64,000 nucleotides of DNA. It comes from DATAPD01 sp036265385 (lineage in GTDB: Bacteria; Acidobacteriota; Terriglobia; Terriglobales; Acidobacteriaceae). How positions within the stretch are numbered: position 1 is the first letter of the stretch; each line of letters begins with the position of its first letter. The translations under genes were made by a program, and so were the position numbers. The notes under the pieces are model-generated. The model did no database searches. It was not told the origin of the DNA and was given only the letters and a program-made list of their open reading frames with translations. Below, piece after piece: positions 25,840 through 35,500 of this stretch. The stretch covers positions 186,001 through 250,000 of the forward strand of contig DATAPD010000025.1 of assembly GCA_036265385.1 (NCBI GenBank), given 5' to 3'.

Positions 25840-26949
25840 TCACTTTGTGAACGCTTCCTTGTTGACGACGTAGGGCATCTTCGAGATATCGCCGCCATAG
25901 TTCCCTTCCAGAACATCGATCAGACCCTGAACGCAACGCCCTGCCATTCCTTTGTTTGGATCGCGGGACAGGCGCGTAATTCGAGCGGCGCTGGCAAAAT
26001 GCGGGTATAGGCGGCAGCGGTCTTCAATCTGCGGATCCCGTAAAGGCGAGTCGTCAGGCAACGGTTCTTTCTCATAAACGTCAAGTGCGGCACCCGCGAT
26101 CCATCTTTCGCGCAATGCTTTGGCGAGCGCGTTCTCATCGATGACCGGACCACGCGATGTATTCACCAACATCGCAGTTGGTTTCATCATGCGTAAGGTC
26201 TTTTCGTTGAAGAGGTGATAGGTTGGCGTAGCGCTCTCCCCTTCTCGCAAAAGGGGAACATGCACGCTCACATAGTCCGAATTTCGCAATGCCTCGTCGA
26301 AACTGGTGTATCGAATTAAGGTCTTCTCTGACGTAATACCACGAGTATGGCGGACATCTTTCTCCTCCTGCACAGCCTTGATGAATGCGTGATTCTCATA
26401 GGCCGGGTCGTAGCAGAGGATGTTCATGTCAAAACCCACGCATTTCCGAATCATCGCCAGCCCGATGCGGCCCGTTCCGATAATGGCGATCGTCTTTCCG
26501 GTAACCTCGTCGCCGAGGAATGGAAGATATGGATGCCAATATCCCCAGCGCTTTTCGCGCAGCATCCGCTCGGCAGTCCACAAGCGACGCGCCAAATCTC
26601 CCAGGGCAAAAAAAGCGAACTCTGCCGTTGCATCGGTGAGAACGTCCGCAGTATTGGTGAATGGCACTTTGTGCGTGTTCGCATCGGCACGGTTGATATT
26701 GTCGAAGCCCACCGCAAGTTGCGCCACGACCTTCAAGGTTCCATTTCCAGCCGAAAAAACCTCCGTATCAATTTTGTCGCGCAGAGTCGTGATCAAGCCG
26801 TCGATGCCTGACTTCACTTTTTCGATGACCAGAGTTTTAGGAGGAGCTTCCGGCTTCGGGTAGACCTCAAGGTCGTAGCCGCGCTCTCGAAGGATATTCA
26901 GGGCGTCTCCAATGTCACACGTGGCAAACACACGAAATGTTTTCGACAT
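25840..26949 (-). CDS. D-isomer-specific 2-hydroxyacid dehydrogenase
   Basis: A 369-residue NAD(P)-dependent dehydrogenase of the phosphoglycerate/glyoxylate reductase superfamily. The Rossmann motif is TIAIIGTGRIGLAMIRKC, followed by an acidic ILCYDPAY that favours NAD. The catalytic set is present: Arg in LVNTSRGPVIDE, Glu in LDVYEKEPLPDD and His in LYPHFASAAR. The N-terminal substrate domain reads VFATCDIGDALNILRERGYDLEVYP, close to glyoxylate/hydroxypyruvate or D-lactate-type members. A loop between the two (VQEEKDVRHTRGITSEKTLIRY, in part) is longer than usual. No Shine-Dalgarno is evident before the ATG. It lies after the transketolase on the same strand, but a strong hairpin sits between them. 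The substrate is unresolved; glyoxylate or hydroxypyruvate reduction is a reasonable guess. Confidence 0.88.
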   Translation of the reverse strand: MSKTFRVFATCDIGDALNILRERGYDLEVYPKPEAPPKTLVIEKVKSGIDGLITTLRDKIDTEVFSAGNGTLKVVAQLAVGFDNINRADANTHKVPFTNTADVLTDATAEFAFFALGDLARRLWTAERMLREKRWGYWHPYLPFLGDEVTGKTIAIIGTGRIGLAMIRKCVGFDMNILCYDPAYENHAFIKAVQEEKDVRHTRGITSEKTLIRYTSFDEALRNSDYVSVHVPLLREGESATPTYHLFNEKTLRMMKPTAMLVNTSRGPVIDENALAKALRERWIAGAALDVYEKEPLPDDSPLRDPQIEDRCRLYPHFASAARITRLSRDPNKGMAGRCVQGLIDVLEGNYGGDISKMPYVVNKEAFTK

Positions 26950-27067
26950 GATTTTTGGGTGATCGTACAGGGAATCGAATTACCCCAGGTTCGAACTTTT
27001 TATCTTAGCAGCAGGGAGAGGGTTGGTGGATGGGTGGGTAGTGGGGCAAAGGTGAGAATAACTTGGA

Positions 27068-27098
27068 AAGGGGCAGGCAAGGCTAAAGCCTGCCCCTT
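27068..27098 (-). terminator. Strong hairpin after the transketolase gene, terminator or repeat
   Basis: An 11-bp perfect stem AAGGGGCAGGC/GCCTGCCCCTT with a 9-base loop starts 16 bases past the transketolase stop. There is no long U-tract, and an alternative inner stem AGGCT/AGCCT is nested in it, so it may be a dispersed repeat that also ends transcription. Confidence 0.55.
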
Positions 27099-27113
27099 CT
27101 AGTGAAGGATCGA

Positions 27114-29171
27114 TTAGTGGATACCAGCGAGTTGCGGTGGCGCTTCGCGGCTTAACCGGCCCTTCTTCACACTCATCAATTCCATCGCCTTGTACGCGAT
27201 ATGTTCGGCACTTACTTCAAATTCCTTGATCAATTCCCAGGGAGCTCCGGAATCACCGAACCGATCCTTCACACCAATTGCTCCAGTGATCACCGGCAGA
27301 TCGAATAATTCGGCACTCTCAGAAACGACCGCGCCTAGCCGCCAAGCCAGTGCACCGATCTGATGCTCCTCCGCTGTGACGATGGCGCCCGTATCGCGCG
27401 CTGCCCGAATGATTGCGGCTTCATCAATCGGCTTCAGCGTGTGCAGGTTGAGGATCCTGGTTTCATAGCCGAATTCTGATTTCAGAATCCATGCTGCACG
27501 CATTGCTTCGGGAACCATTGGACCACAAGCTGCGATGGTGAGGTCCTCATTCTCGTTGCGGTAGCCAGACTCCAACATGGTTTCGAAAGCATCAGCGAAG
27601 TTTTCGGTTTCCTTGCGCAAACGGATTACGTTCGCTCTTCCGAAAACGAAGGGCGTTTCATCGGAGGTAACGATTGGCGTCGCCTCGCGGGCGAATCGCA
27701 CATACTTTGGGCCTTCATGCTTCAGCAGCAAGTAATCCGTCGCTTTGCGAGTTTCATTTACGTCGCAAGGAACGACCACGGACATGTTCGGCAACCCGCA
27801 CATCGCAAACAGATCTTCGAGAGCTTGGTGTGTTGCGCCGTCAGGCCCGACGCTGACGCCGCCGTGAGCGCCTGCGATCATCACATTGAAGTTCCCATAG
27901 CAGATCGATGTCCGGATCTGGTCCAAATTGCGAGCTGCCGCAAACGTCGCATAGGTCCCGAATACCGGCAGCTTTCCTTCTTTTGCAAGTCCAGCTGCGA
28001 CCGATGTGGCCGACTGCTCCGCGATTCCCAGGCTCAGCCAACGATTCTTCCGCTCCGGCTTGTTCGCATAGAAGTCGCTGATCGTGATCGAGCCCGAGAT
28101 GTCCAGTCCCAGGCACACGACCCGTTCGTCGTCCCCATTCACCGAAAGGGACTGGCCAAATCCCATGCGGGTGGGCTTCATTTGCACTTTCATGTGCGGC
28201 GCGGAGTTCCACCAGTAATTGCGGCTGAAGCGAGGCATCTTTCCTTCCAGCCTGCGATCGACTTCCAGTTGATATTCGCGTGCGTGCTCCAGTAAACCTT
28301 CGACCGGAATGCGACTTTCCAGCCCGAGTTCTGCCAATCCTTTCTTTAATTCGTCAGCATTGGGTGATTTGCCGTGCCATCCGGCGATATTCTCGATGAA
28401 GCTCACGCCCTTTCCTTTGACGGTTTCGGCAAGGATGACGAGCGGTTTGCCAGATTGAACTTTCGCTCTCTCGAGTGCTGTCACGACTTGTTCCATGTCG
28501 TGGCCGTCGATCTTCACGACATCCCAACCAAAACTTCGATACTTCTCCTCGAGTGGCTCGACATTCATTACATCCTTGACCCAGCCGTCTATTTGGAGAC
28601 GGTTGCAATCCAAAATGCCAACGAGATTGTCGAGCTTGTAATGAGCCGCTTCCATCGCGGCCTCCCAGATCTGACCTTCCTGCTGCTCTCCATCGCCCAT
28701 GATGCAGAAGGTGCGATAGCTCTTGTTGTTTAACTTCCCAGCCAGAGCAAGTCCGACCGCAATGCTCAGTCCTTGCCCGAGAGAACCTGTTGAGACTTCG
28801 ACACCAGGAAGTTTCAGCCAATGCGGATGGCCTTGGTAAGGAGACGATAACTTGCGAAGAAGAACGACATCCTCGAGTGGGCAGAACCCAGCGATGGCAA
28901 GGCCGATATACAAGCTTGGTGCTTTGTGTCCGGTCGACCAGATGATCCGATCACGGTCGGGCCAATTCGGATTTTTCGGATCGTGGTCGGCAACGCGCAA
29001 ATAGAGTGCGGCTGTGATGTCCATGATCGAAAGCGTGCCACCGGCGTGTCCAGAGCCTGCCGCGTTCAGGGCCACCAGATCGTATCCGCGCATCAATCGC
29101 GCAGCGTCTTTGAGTTCCTCGACGGTGAAGTGGCGGACGACTTCTCCTGTTTGGGAATTGCGGATGGGCAT
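27114..29171 (-). CDS. tkt: Transketolase
   Basis: A 685-residue thiamine-diphosphate enzyme of the pentose phosphate pathway, moving two-carbon units between sugar phosphates. The TPP/metal motif is GDGEQQEGQIWEAAMEAAH followed by NRLQIDG. STGSLGQGLSIAVGLALAG, the middle-domain LGLDISGSITISDF, SLGIAEQSATSVAAGLA and the C-terminal TAEEHQIGALAWRLG complete the three-domain order. N- and C-parts, which are separate genes in some prokaryotes, are one chain here. The frame starts at 29192, but AGGAG six bases before the ATG at 29171 marks the real start. It lies just upstream of the 2-hydroxyacid dehydrogenase gene, separated by a hairpin. A class II fructose bisphosphatase at 60.8 kb belongs to the same carbon metabolism, though distant. 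Confidence 0.93.
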   Translation of the reverse strand: MPIRNSQTGEVVRHFTVEELKDAARLMRGYDLVALNAAGSGHAGGTLSIMDITAALYLRVADHDPKNPNWPDRDRIIWSTGHKAPSLYIGLAIAGFCPLEDVVLLRKLSSPYQGHPHWLKLPGVEVSTGSLGQGLSIAVGLALAGKLNNKSYRTFCIMGDGEQQEGQIWEAAMEAAHYKLDNLVGILDCNRLQIDGWVKDVMNVEPLEEKYRSFGWDVVKIDGHDMEQVVTALERAKVQSGKPLVILAETVKGKGVSFIENIAGWHGKSPNADELKKGLAELGLESRIPVEGLLEHAREYQLEVDRRLEGKMPRFSRNYWWNSAPHMKVQMKPTRMGFGQSLSVNGDDERVVCLGLDISGSITISDFYANKPERKNRWLSLGIAEQSATSVAAGLAKEGKLPVFGTYATFAAARNLDQIRTSICYGNFNVMIAGAHGGVSVGPDGATHQALEDLFAMCGLPNMSVVVPCDVNETRKATDYLLLKHEGPKYVRFAREATPIVTSDETPFVFGRANVIRLRKETENFADAFETMLESGYRNENEDLTIAACGPMVPEAMRAAWILKSEFGYETRILNLHTLKPIDEAAIIRAARDTGAIVTAEEHQIGALAWRLGAVVSESAELFDLPVITGAIGVKDRFGDSGAPWELIKEFEVSAEHIAYKAMELMSVKKGRLSREAPPQLAGIH

Positions 29172-29260
29172 GGAGCGCTCCTGGCGAGGCACTCCGCACT
29201 AGGCAGGGAGCGGGCACCTGTCGCAGTACGAGGCTAGGCTCCCATGTCTCGTCAGGCAGT

Positions 29261-29280
29261 GAGAGCCGTCACAGGCTCTC
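29261..29280 (-). terminator. Hairpin after the VOC gene, possible terminator
   Basis: Inverted repeat GAGAGCC/GGCTCTC with a six-base loop, 28 bases past the VOC stop and upstream of the transketolase start. There is no U-tract, so termination is only possible. Confidence 0.35.
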
Positions 29281-29307
29281 GTGACATTCATCCCTTTGCG
29301 CAACAAC

Positions 29308-30090
29308 TCATCGGGCCGACTTGAAGATGGCGAATGCGGCTCCCTGAGGGTCGAAAATGATCGCTAGCCGGCCCACATTTTCCATACTCGTGGGAGGCAT
29401 GCAGAGTTTTGCGCCGCCATGGGTTGCGGTATTCGCAGTGGCGTCAACGTCAGCAACCTGAAAGTACGGCAGCCAATGTGGCGGTACACCGGGCTGGCGA
29501 AGCTTGGACGGCGGGATGCCTCCAATAAAGTCTTCACCATTCTTGATGTGCAGGTAGCCCGACGGGTCTTTCTCGTCTGCGATGATTTTCCAGCCTAGTA
29601 AGGCGGAGTAGAAATCGGCAGCGCGTTTGACGTCCGGCGTGCTCAGGTCAGCCCAGCATAAAGCCCCGGGAACATTGGCAACACCGATACCGGGCTGCGT
29701 CATCGCTTGCCAGATGCAGAAGTGGGCTCCAGTAGGGTCTTGCAGAACGGACATGCGACCCATTCCCATTACATCGAGTGGACCCATGATTACTGTGCCG
29801 CCCAACGATTTCACTTTTGCGGTGCTTTCGTCGGCGTTTGCAACCGCGATGTAGAGCATCCAGTGCGGACGAACTCCGGCGGATCGTTGCTCTTGGCGTA
29901 AGGTGTATCCGGCCGCAGCATCGCGATTATCGAGCTTGAAGATGGTGTAGACCTCGCCGGGACTCATTGGCGAGTCTTGGGCCGTCCAACCAAAGAGAGA
30001 TTCGTAAAATTTTTTCGCTGCTTCTTGATCGGTGGTCCCGAGCTCAACCCAACAGAAAGCGCCAGCGGAATGCTTTTCGACGTTCGCCAT
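29308..30090 (-). CDS. Two-domain VOC-family (glyoxalase/dioxygenase fold) protein
   Basis: A 260-residue soluble protein made of two tandem vicinal-oxygen-chelate modules. Module 1 starts GAFCWVELGTTDQEAAKKFYESLFGW and module 2 starts GALCWADLSTPDVKRAADFYSALLGW; each ends in a beta strand pattern (MSVLQDPTGAHFCIWQA; LAIIFDPQGAAFAIFKS). This duplicated form is common in soil bacteria and is often annotated as a glyoxalase/bleomycin-resistance-like protein. No specific metal triad or substrate can be assigned from the sequence. It lies between an aminotransferase and transketolase on the same strand, with about 50 bases to the former; whether they share a transcript is unclear. No Shine-Dalgarno is seen before its ATG. 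Confidence 0.85.
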   Translation of the reverse strand: MANVEKHSAGAFCWVELGTTDQEAAKKFYESLFGWTAQDSPMSPGEVYTIFKLDNRDAAAGYTLRQEQRSAGVRPHWMLYIAVANADESTAKVKSLGGTVIMGPLDVMGMGRMSVLQDPTGAHFCIWQAMTQPGIGVANVPGALCWADLSTPDVKRAADFYSALLGWKIIADEKDPSGYLHIKNGEDFIGGIPPSKLRQPGVPPHWLPYFQVADVDATANTATHGGAKLCMPPTSMENVGRLAIIFDPQGAAFAIFKSAR

Positions 30091-30137
30091 AAGGCAAAAA
30101 GTCTACACCACTGCCCTGACGAAGTTGTCTGATCGCG

Positions 30138-31346
30138 CTATAGGTTTTTGGCGACCCAACGCTCAATGTTATCGAGGGCCTTATTTAGATTCTCGAGCGA
30201 GTTCGCCACACTGAAGCGAAGATATCCTTCGCCGAAGTCTCCGAACGCTGTTCCCGACAGACAGGCCACGCCGGCTTGCTCTAGCAAAGCGTCGGCCAAT
30301 TTTTTCGATGGCCAACCAGTCTTGGTGATGTTCGGGAAGACGTAGAAGGCGCCTTTGGGCATCCTGCAGGAGAATCCCTTGATTCTGTTCAAGCGCGCGA
30401 CCATCACATCGCGCCGCTTCTTGAATTCATCGCGCATCCGATCGACCGACGATTGATCTCCACGTAACGCGGCAACGCCCGCTATCTGCGTAAAGCTCGC
30501 GGTGCATGAATTGGAATTGGTCATCAGCCGTGTCATATGCGCGGCGAGATCTTCACGCATCACGCCATAGCCCATACGCCAACCGGTCATTGCGTAAGTC
30601 TTGGAGAAGCCGTCCAGGAGAATCGTGCGCTCTTTGAAACCCGGCACAGACATGATCGAAAAATGCTCGCCCTCAAACAGCAGGCGGCTATAAATCTCGT
30701 CTGAAAGCACCATGATATTGCGATCACCCATGGCTTCCGCGACGGCCTCAATGTCGCGCCGGCTCATTACGCCTCCGGTGGGATTCTGCGGAGAGTTCAA
30801 AATGAGCAGCTTGGTGCGGTCGGTGATGAGAGAACTCAACTCGGAAACGTCGAGCGAAAAATCACGATCTTCCCGAAGACGGATCGGAACGGCGTGGCCG
30901 CCCACGTAATTGATCATCGACTCGTAAATCGGAAAACCAGGATTCGGGTAAATTACTTCATCTCCTTCATCGATCAATGCGAGTATCGTAAAGAAAATGA
31001 TTGGCTTTCCGCCAGGCACGACGACGACCTGATCGGGCGTGACTTTCACGTTGCGCGTGCTCGAAACATATTCTGCAATGGCCTGACGCAGGTCGGGCAA
31101 ACCAGCGGACGGACCATAGTGGGTCCAGCCCTTATGCAGCGCATCCACAGCCGCCTCGACAATATTTTCCGGCGTATTGAAATCGGGCTCCCCGATTTCA
31201 AGGTGGACGATGTCTTTACCCTGGCGTTCAAGGGCGCGCGCCTTGTTCAGAACTTCGAAAGCGGTTTCGGTCCCGAGTCGCGACATCCGGCTCGCAAGAC
31301 GCAGTTCGATCTGTGTGGCTTTATCCATGGTGGCAAACTCGGGCAT
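30138..31346 (-). CDS. Class I/II pyridoxal-phosphate aminotransferase
   Basis: A 402-residue fold-type-I aminotransferase, closest in motif to aspartate/aromatic aminotransferases of subgroup I-gamma. The schiff-base lysine is Lys249 in LLDGFSKTYAMTGWRMGY. Other PLP contacts are visible in VVVPGGKPIIFF, ILNSPQNPTGGVMSR, LSDEIYSRLLF and the C-terminal carboxylate-binding arginine in YLRFSVANS. The start at ATG 31346 is backed by GAGG seven bases upstream; MDKATQ at residue 7 is an alternative. It transfers an amino group between an amino acid and a 2-oxo acid; the preferred amino acid is not predictable. Neighbours give little context, except a VOC gene 47 bases downstream. Confidence 0.9.
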   Translation of the reverse strand: MPEFATMDKATQIELRLASRMSRLGTETAFEVLNKARALERQGKDIVHLEIGEPDFNTPENIVEAAVDALHKGWTHYGPSAGLPDLRQAIAEYVSSTRNVKVTPDQVVVVPGGKPIIFFTILALIDEGDEVIYPNPGFPIYESMINYVGGHAVPIRLREDRDFSLDVSELSSLITDRTKLLILNSPQNPTGGVMSRRDIEAVAEAMGDRNIMVLSDEIYSRLLFEGEHFSIMSVPGFKERTILLDGFSKTYAMTGWRMGYGVMREDLAAHMTRLMTNSNSCTASFTQIAGVAALRGDQSSVDRMRDEFKKRRDVMVARLNRIKGFSCRMPKGAFYVFPNITKTGWPSKKLADALLEQAGVACLSGTAFGDFGEGYLRFSVANSLENLNKALDNIERWVAKNL

Positions 31347-31472
31347 TATAGTCCTCGTCGGCTGGCTTGGCCTTGAGGCGATTGTGAACGAAGAAGGTCG
31401 GCTCGTCAGGAACCTGAATCACAGGAACGTGTGACCTCGAGCCGAGCCACATTTCCAACTACCAGGGCCGAG

Positions 31473-32447
31473 TCACTCGGAAACCGAATGCTCTTCGCTC
31501 TGAGCTTGAAGAAGGCGTTCCACCGAATAAGGCACCCGCTTGGAAGGTTCGTGATAGTGACGAACCTGCATCTCGCCCAGTAAACCCACAGCTAAAAGGT
31601 TCAGACCCGCCAACAGCATCACGGCAGCGAAGACCATCAAAGGACCGTGGTTCGACATCACGTCGGCCTGATGCAGGATCTTCTGCAATCCTAACCATCC
31701 CGCGATCGAGAAACCACCAAGGATGCTGATCATTCCGACCGTTCCGAAGAAATGCAGGGGGCGAGAAAGATACTTCAACAAGAAGCGGATGGTGATCAGG
31801 TCGAAGAAGACGCGGAATGTGCGGGAGATTCCGTAGTGGGAGGCGCCTTTTTCGCGATTGATGTTACGGATTGGCACTTCCACGATCGACGCGCCATACC
31901 ACGATGCCAAGGCAGGAATAAACCTATGCAGTTCCCCATAGAGCGGAACCTGTTCCAAAACTTCCCGGCGATAGGCTTTGAAAGTTGTTCCAAAATCGTG
32001 GATGTCGACGCCGCTCAACTTGGCCATGAGCCAGTTGGCAATTCTGGAGGGAATGCGGCGCATCCAGAAGTTGTCGATGCGGTTCTTGCGCCAGCCACTG
32101 ACAATGTCATAACCCTCGGCAACTTTTTCGAGAAACATCGGGATATCGGCTGGATCGTGCTGAAGGTCGCCGTCCATAGCGATGATGTATTCCCCGCGCG
32201 CATGATCAAAACCTGCTGCCAAGCCCGCCGTTTGTCCGAAGTTACGACGAAGTTTTACAACAGTTACGCGACTATCCACAGCGGCGATTTCGCGCAGCAG
32301 CTGAAAAGTACCGTCCGACGAACCATCGTCTACCAGCACCATCTCGAACGACTCACCGTTCGCTTCCATCACTTGTTTCAGGCGCGCGTATAGATCGGTG
32401 ACATTTTCCTCTTCGTTATGAAGAGGCACGACAATCGAATATTTCAC
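31473..32447 (-). CDS. Membrane-associated family-2 glycosyltransferase, DPM/ArnC/GtrB-like
   Basis: A 324-residue enzyme with a GT-A domain and two C-terminal membrane helices. The GT2 landmarks are SIVVPLHNEEENVTDLY, VLVDDGSSDGTFQLL, AAGFDHARGEYIIAMDGDLQHDPADIP (the metal-binding DxD-type motif) and SGWRKNRIDNFWMRR. Helices are at about 230-255 (HFFGTVGMISILGGFSIAGWLG) and 265-290 (VFAAVMLLAGLNLLAVGLLGE). Relatives such as dolichyl- or undecaprenyl-phosphate mannosyl/glucosyl/aminoarabinosyl transferases charge a lipid carrier with a sugar. Which sugar is used cannot be told. The start is GTG 32447 with a weak GAAAG upstream. It stands alone, with no other envelope-sugar genes adjacent. Confidence 0.9.
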   Translation of the reverse strand: MKYSIVVPLHNEEENVTDLYARLKQVMEANGESFEMVLVDDGSSDGTFQLLREIAAVDSRVTVVKLRRNFGQTAGLAAGFDHARGEYIIAMDGDLQHDPADIPMFLEKVAEGYDIVSGWRKNRIDNFWMRRIPSRIANWLMAKLSGVDIHDFGTTFKAYRREVLEQVPLYGELHRFIPALASWYGASIVEVPIRNINREKGASHYGISRTFRVFFDLITIRFLLKYLSRPLHFFGTVGMISILGGFSIAGWLGLQKILHQADVMSNHGPLMVFAAVMLLAGLNLLAVGLLGEMQVRHYHEPSKRVPYSVERLLQAQSEEHSVSE

Positions 32448-32578
32448 GGTCTTTCTATTATACGGAACGAGGACGATTTTGGCCGTTACTTAGGGGAGAA
32501 CCCGCTTGAGTCCGCAAAACCAGTAGCCAGTGCAACCAAATTTGGCGCCCTCTGGCTACTGGTATTGGGAAGCGTTTT

Positions 32579-35500
32579 CTACATTCCGGGTCCGTCGGGA
32601 TAAGCAGGCAAATCAGGTGGCCGCTGAGGAAGCACTGGCGGTTTCGCCTGGATCTGCTTCATAACTTCCTCGATGGCCCGCTCCAGCTGTGGGTCCTGTC
32701 CTTTAACAACAAGATCCGGACGATTCTCGAGTTGTATATCCGGTGCAACGCCACGGTTCTCGACTACCCACTTGCTGTCCATACCGTAGCGGGCGAACTC
32801 AGGACGAGTGATGTAGCCGCCATCCAATAGCGGAAAATTACCGCGGATGCCACGCACACCTCCCCAAGTTCGCTCACCAATAAGCGGACCAAGCTTGTAG
32901 ACCTTAAAGAAGTAACTGAAGATGTCCCCATCCGATGCTGCCATGCGATTGGTGATGCACGCCATCGCACCATTGAAGACAACCGGAGGCACCGTGCCCG
33001 GCTCGAAATTGCGTGCGGTGTCCATCCCAACCAGAATGCGGCGTAATCTTGCAAAGATCAGTTGATCGACAAAACCTCCACCGTTGTACCGCACGTCAAT
33101 GATCATTCCCTGTTTACGGATTTGTGGGAAGAACTGTTTGACGAAAGCGTTCAACCCGGGTGCACCCATGTCAGGAATGTAGACATATCCGACTTTGCCA
33201 CCGGTGGCCGCCTCCACTTTCTTGCGGTTCCCTTCCACCCACGCGAGATTATGCAGCCCGTATTCGTCGGAGATGGTTTTCACCTGGACGTTATGCGAAC
33301 CTTCATTGACCGGTTTCGCATTGACTGTAAGGCTCACATTCTCATTGGCTGTATTTGCGAGCAGCTCATATGGACTCTGCGGCGCATGCAACGGTCGGCC
33401 ATTAATCGCGAGGATGTAGTCGCCTTCCTTCACATTCACACCCGGTTCGGTCAGCGGAGATCGCAACTGTGGATCCCAATTTTCTCCGGGATAGATTTTC
33501 TTGATGCGGTACAAACCGCTTGCAGCGTCGAGCTCGAAGTCGGCGCCCAACAGGCCTGTCTTGACCGTCGGAATATCCGGCAAATCACCACCACCGACAT
33601 AGGTGTGAGAGTTCGAAAGTTCGCCGATCATTTCGCCGAGGATGTACGTCAAATCGTAGCGACTAGAAACGTACGGAAGAAGGGCTTCGTACTTCTCGCG
33701 AACTTTGTCCCAGTCCACTCCATTCATGGACGCTTCGAAGAAGTAATCCCGTTCCTGCCGCCAGACCTCGTGAAACATGTCTTTCCATTCTGCGGGCGGA
33801 TCGACCTCTGCCTTCATGCCGTCGAGTTTCAACGCTCCCTCGCCAGGTTTTTTCGGTGAGTCGGGTGGTTTGGCATCGATGATGCCGTACTTGTCATTCC
33901 CTCCAGCAGCCTGATACAGCAGCTTGGAACCATCGAACGACAACGTGAAACGATCCGCGCCCTCGATGACCACTTTGTCCTTACGGTCTTTCAGATCGTA
34001 GGCGTGAATGGCGGACTCTTCGCCGGGAATCGGTCCATTCAATCCCTGCACGGGAGCCGATCCGTAGTAAACAACGCCTTTTCCTGCTGCTAATGTGCGT
34101 ATCTGCGACGGAGGAACGGGAAAGGCGACCACACGTCCGCCAATTCCCTCGAGATCGATGTGAAAGTCCTTAAGGATATCTTTCTTGGACTTCTCGTCTT
34201 TCTCTTTGTCCTTATCCTTGTCGGTGGTGGGTGTCTCGCTCGGCTTCTTCTCGTCTTTCTTTTCGTCTTTTTTCGCAGGAGGATTTTCGCCCGCGGGTGC
34301 CGGTTCTTTAATTGCTGTCTCATCACTCTGCGGCGGAAATGGAGAAGGATCGGCGGCGCGCAGCGTTACGGCATAGACCCGAGTAGTCTTCGGATTCGCA
34401 AACTCAAAATCATAGTTACCGAGAACCTCGTTGTAATCGCGGTCGGATAGGAAATACAGATACTTCCCTTCCGGATCAAACACGGGCAAATTGCTGTTGT
34501 AGAAGTTCGTCGTCACCGGCGTGATCTTCGCGCTGGTTAGCGAATACAGGTAAAGGATACTGTTGCCGTTTTCGCTCGGCTTCGAGTAACTGATCCACTT
34601 GCTGTCCGGTGAAAATGCGTAATCGGTGATCTCTCCGTACACATCTTTGTGATAGGCGCCGACGCTCGTCGGGCGTTCGATCAGCACCGGCTTTTTATCT
34701 GAAATGTCCACATACCAGACGGCGAGGTCTTTGTCCGACCATGCAATCTTCTTGCTGTCTGGGGACCACGCTGGGGCGAACTTGAATCCTTTGTAGCCGC
34801 TGGTGAGGGCCTGCTCTTTGCCCAAGCCGTCCTGTTGCTGGATGTAAATTTCGTCTTCGCCGGTCCGGTCGGAAACATAGGCGATCCACTTGCCATCCAG
34901 AGACCAAGCGACCTTTTGCTCACGGATGCCCGTCGTATGCGTGATGTTCCGCGTTGGACCATCTTTCGCCGGAACGGTGAATATTTCGCCTCTCGCGCCG
35001 AATACCGCGCGCTTCCCATCTGGGGAGACATCGAAATCCGTGATCTGTTTGTTCGCGGAAGCCCAGCGTTTCATCGCCTGATCACGCTCGCCTGGCACTT
35101 GCACGCTCAACTTTTTCGCCTGCTTGCTCGCGAGATCGTAAACATACAGATAGCCGGCGTTTTCGAACACGATGCCGCCCGCGCCCAGGCTCGGCCACAT
35201 CACGTCGTAGTCCGCCATCTGGGTTAGTTGAGTTACTTGTTTGGAACCCAAGTCGTAGCTATACAGATTGAGCCGATGCTCGGAACCGCGGTCGGAGGTG
35301 AAGTAAATCGTGTTGCCGCTCCACATCGGGAATGAATCGGTGTAGTCGGTGTGCGGCACTCGATCAACGCTGTTGTTCTTCAGATCGTAAATCAGGATGT
35401 CTTGCGCCATGCCTCCGGTGTAGCGCTTCCAGGTGCGGAAGTTTCGGAAGATCGTGTTGTAAGCGATCTTTGTTCCGTCGGGCGAATACGAGAGCAAACC

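Noticed and set aside
33062..33859. Open frame of 265 residues opposite the tricorn-like gene
   Set aside because: It covers the S41/PDZ coding region on the other strand with no start signal and no family resemblance.
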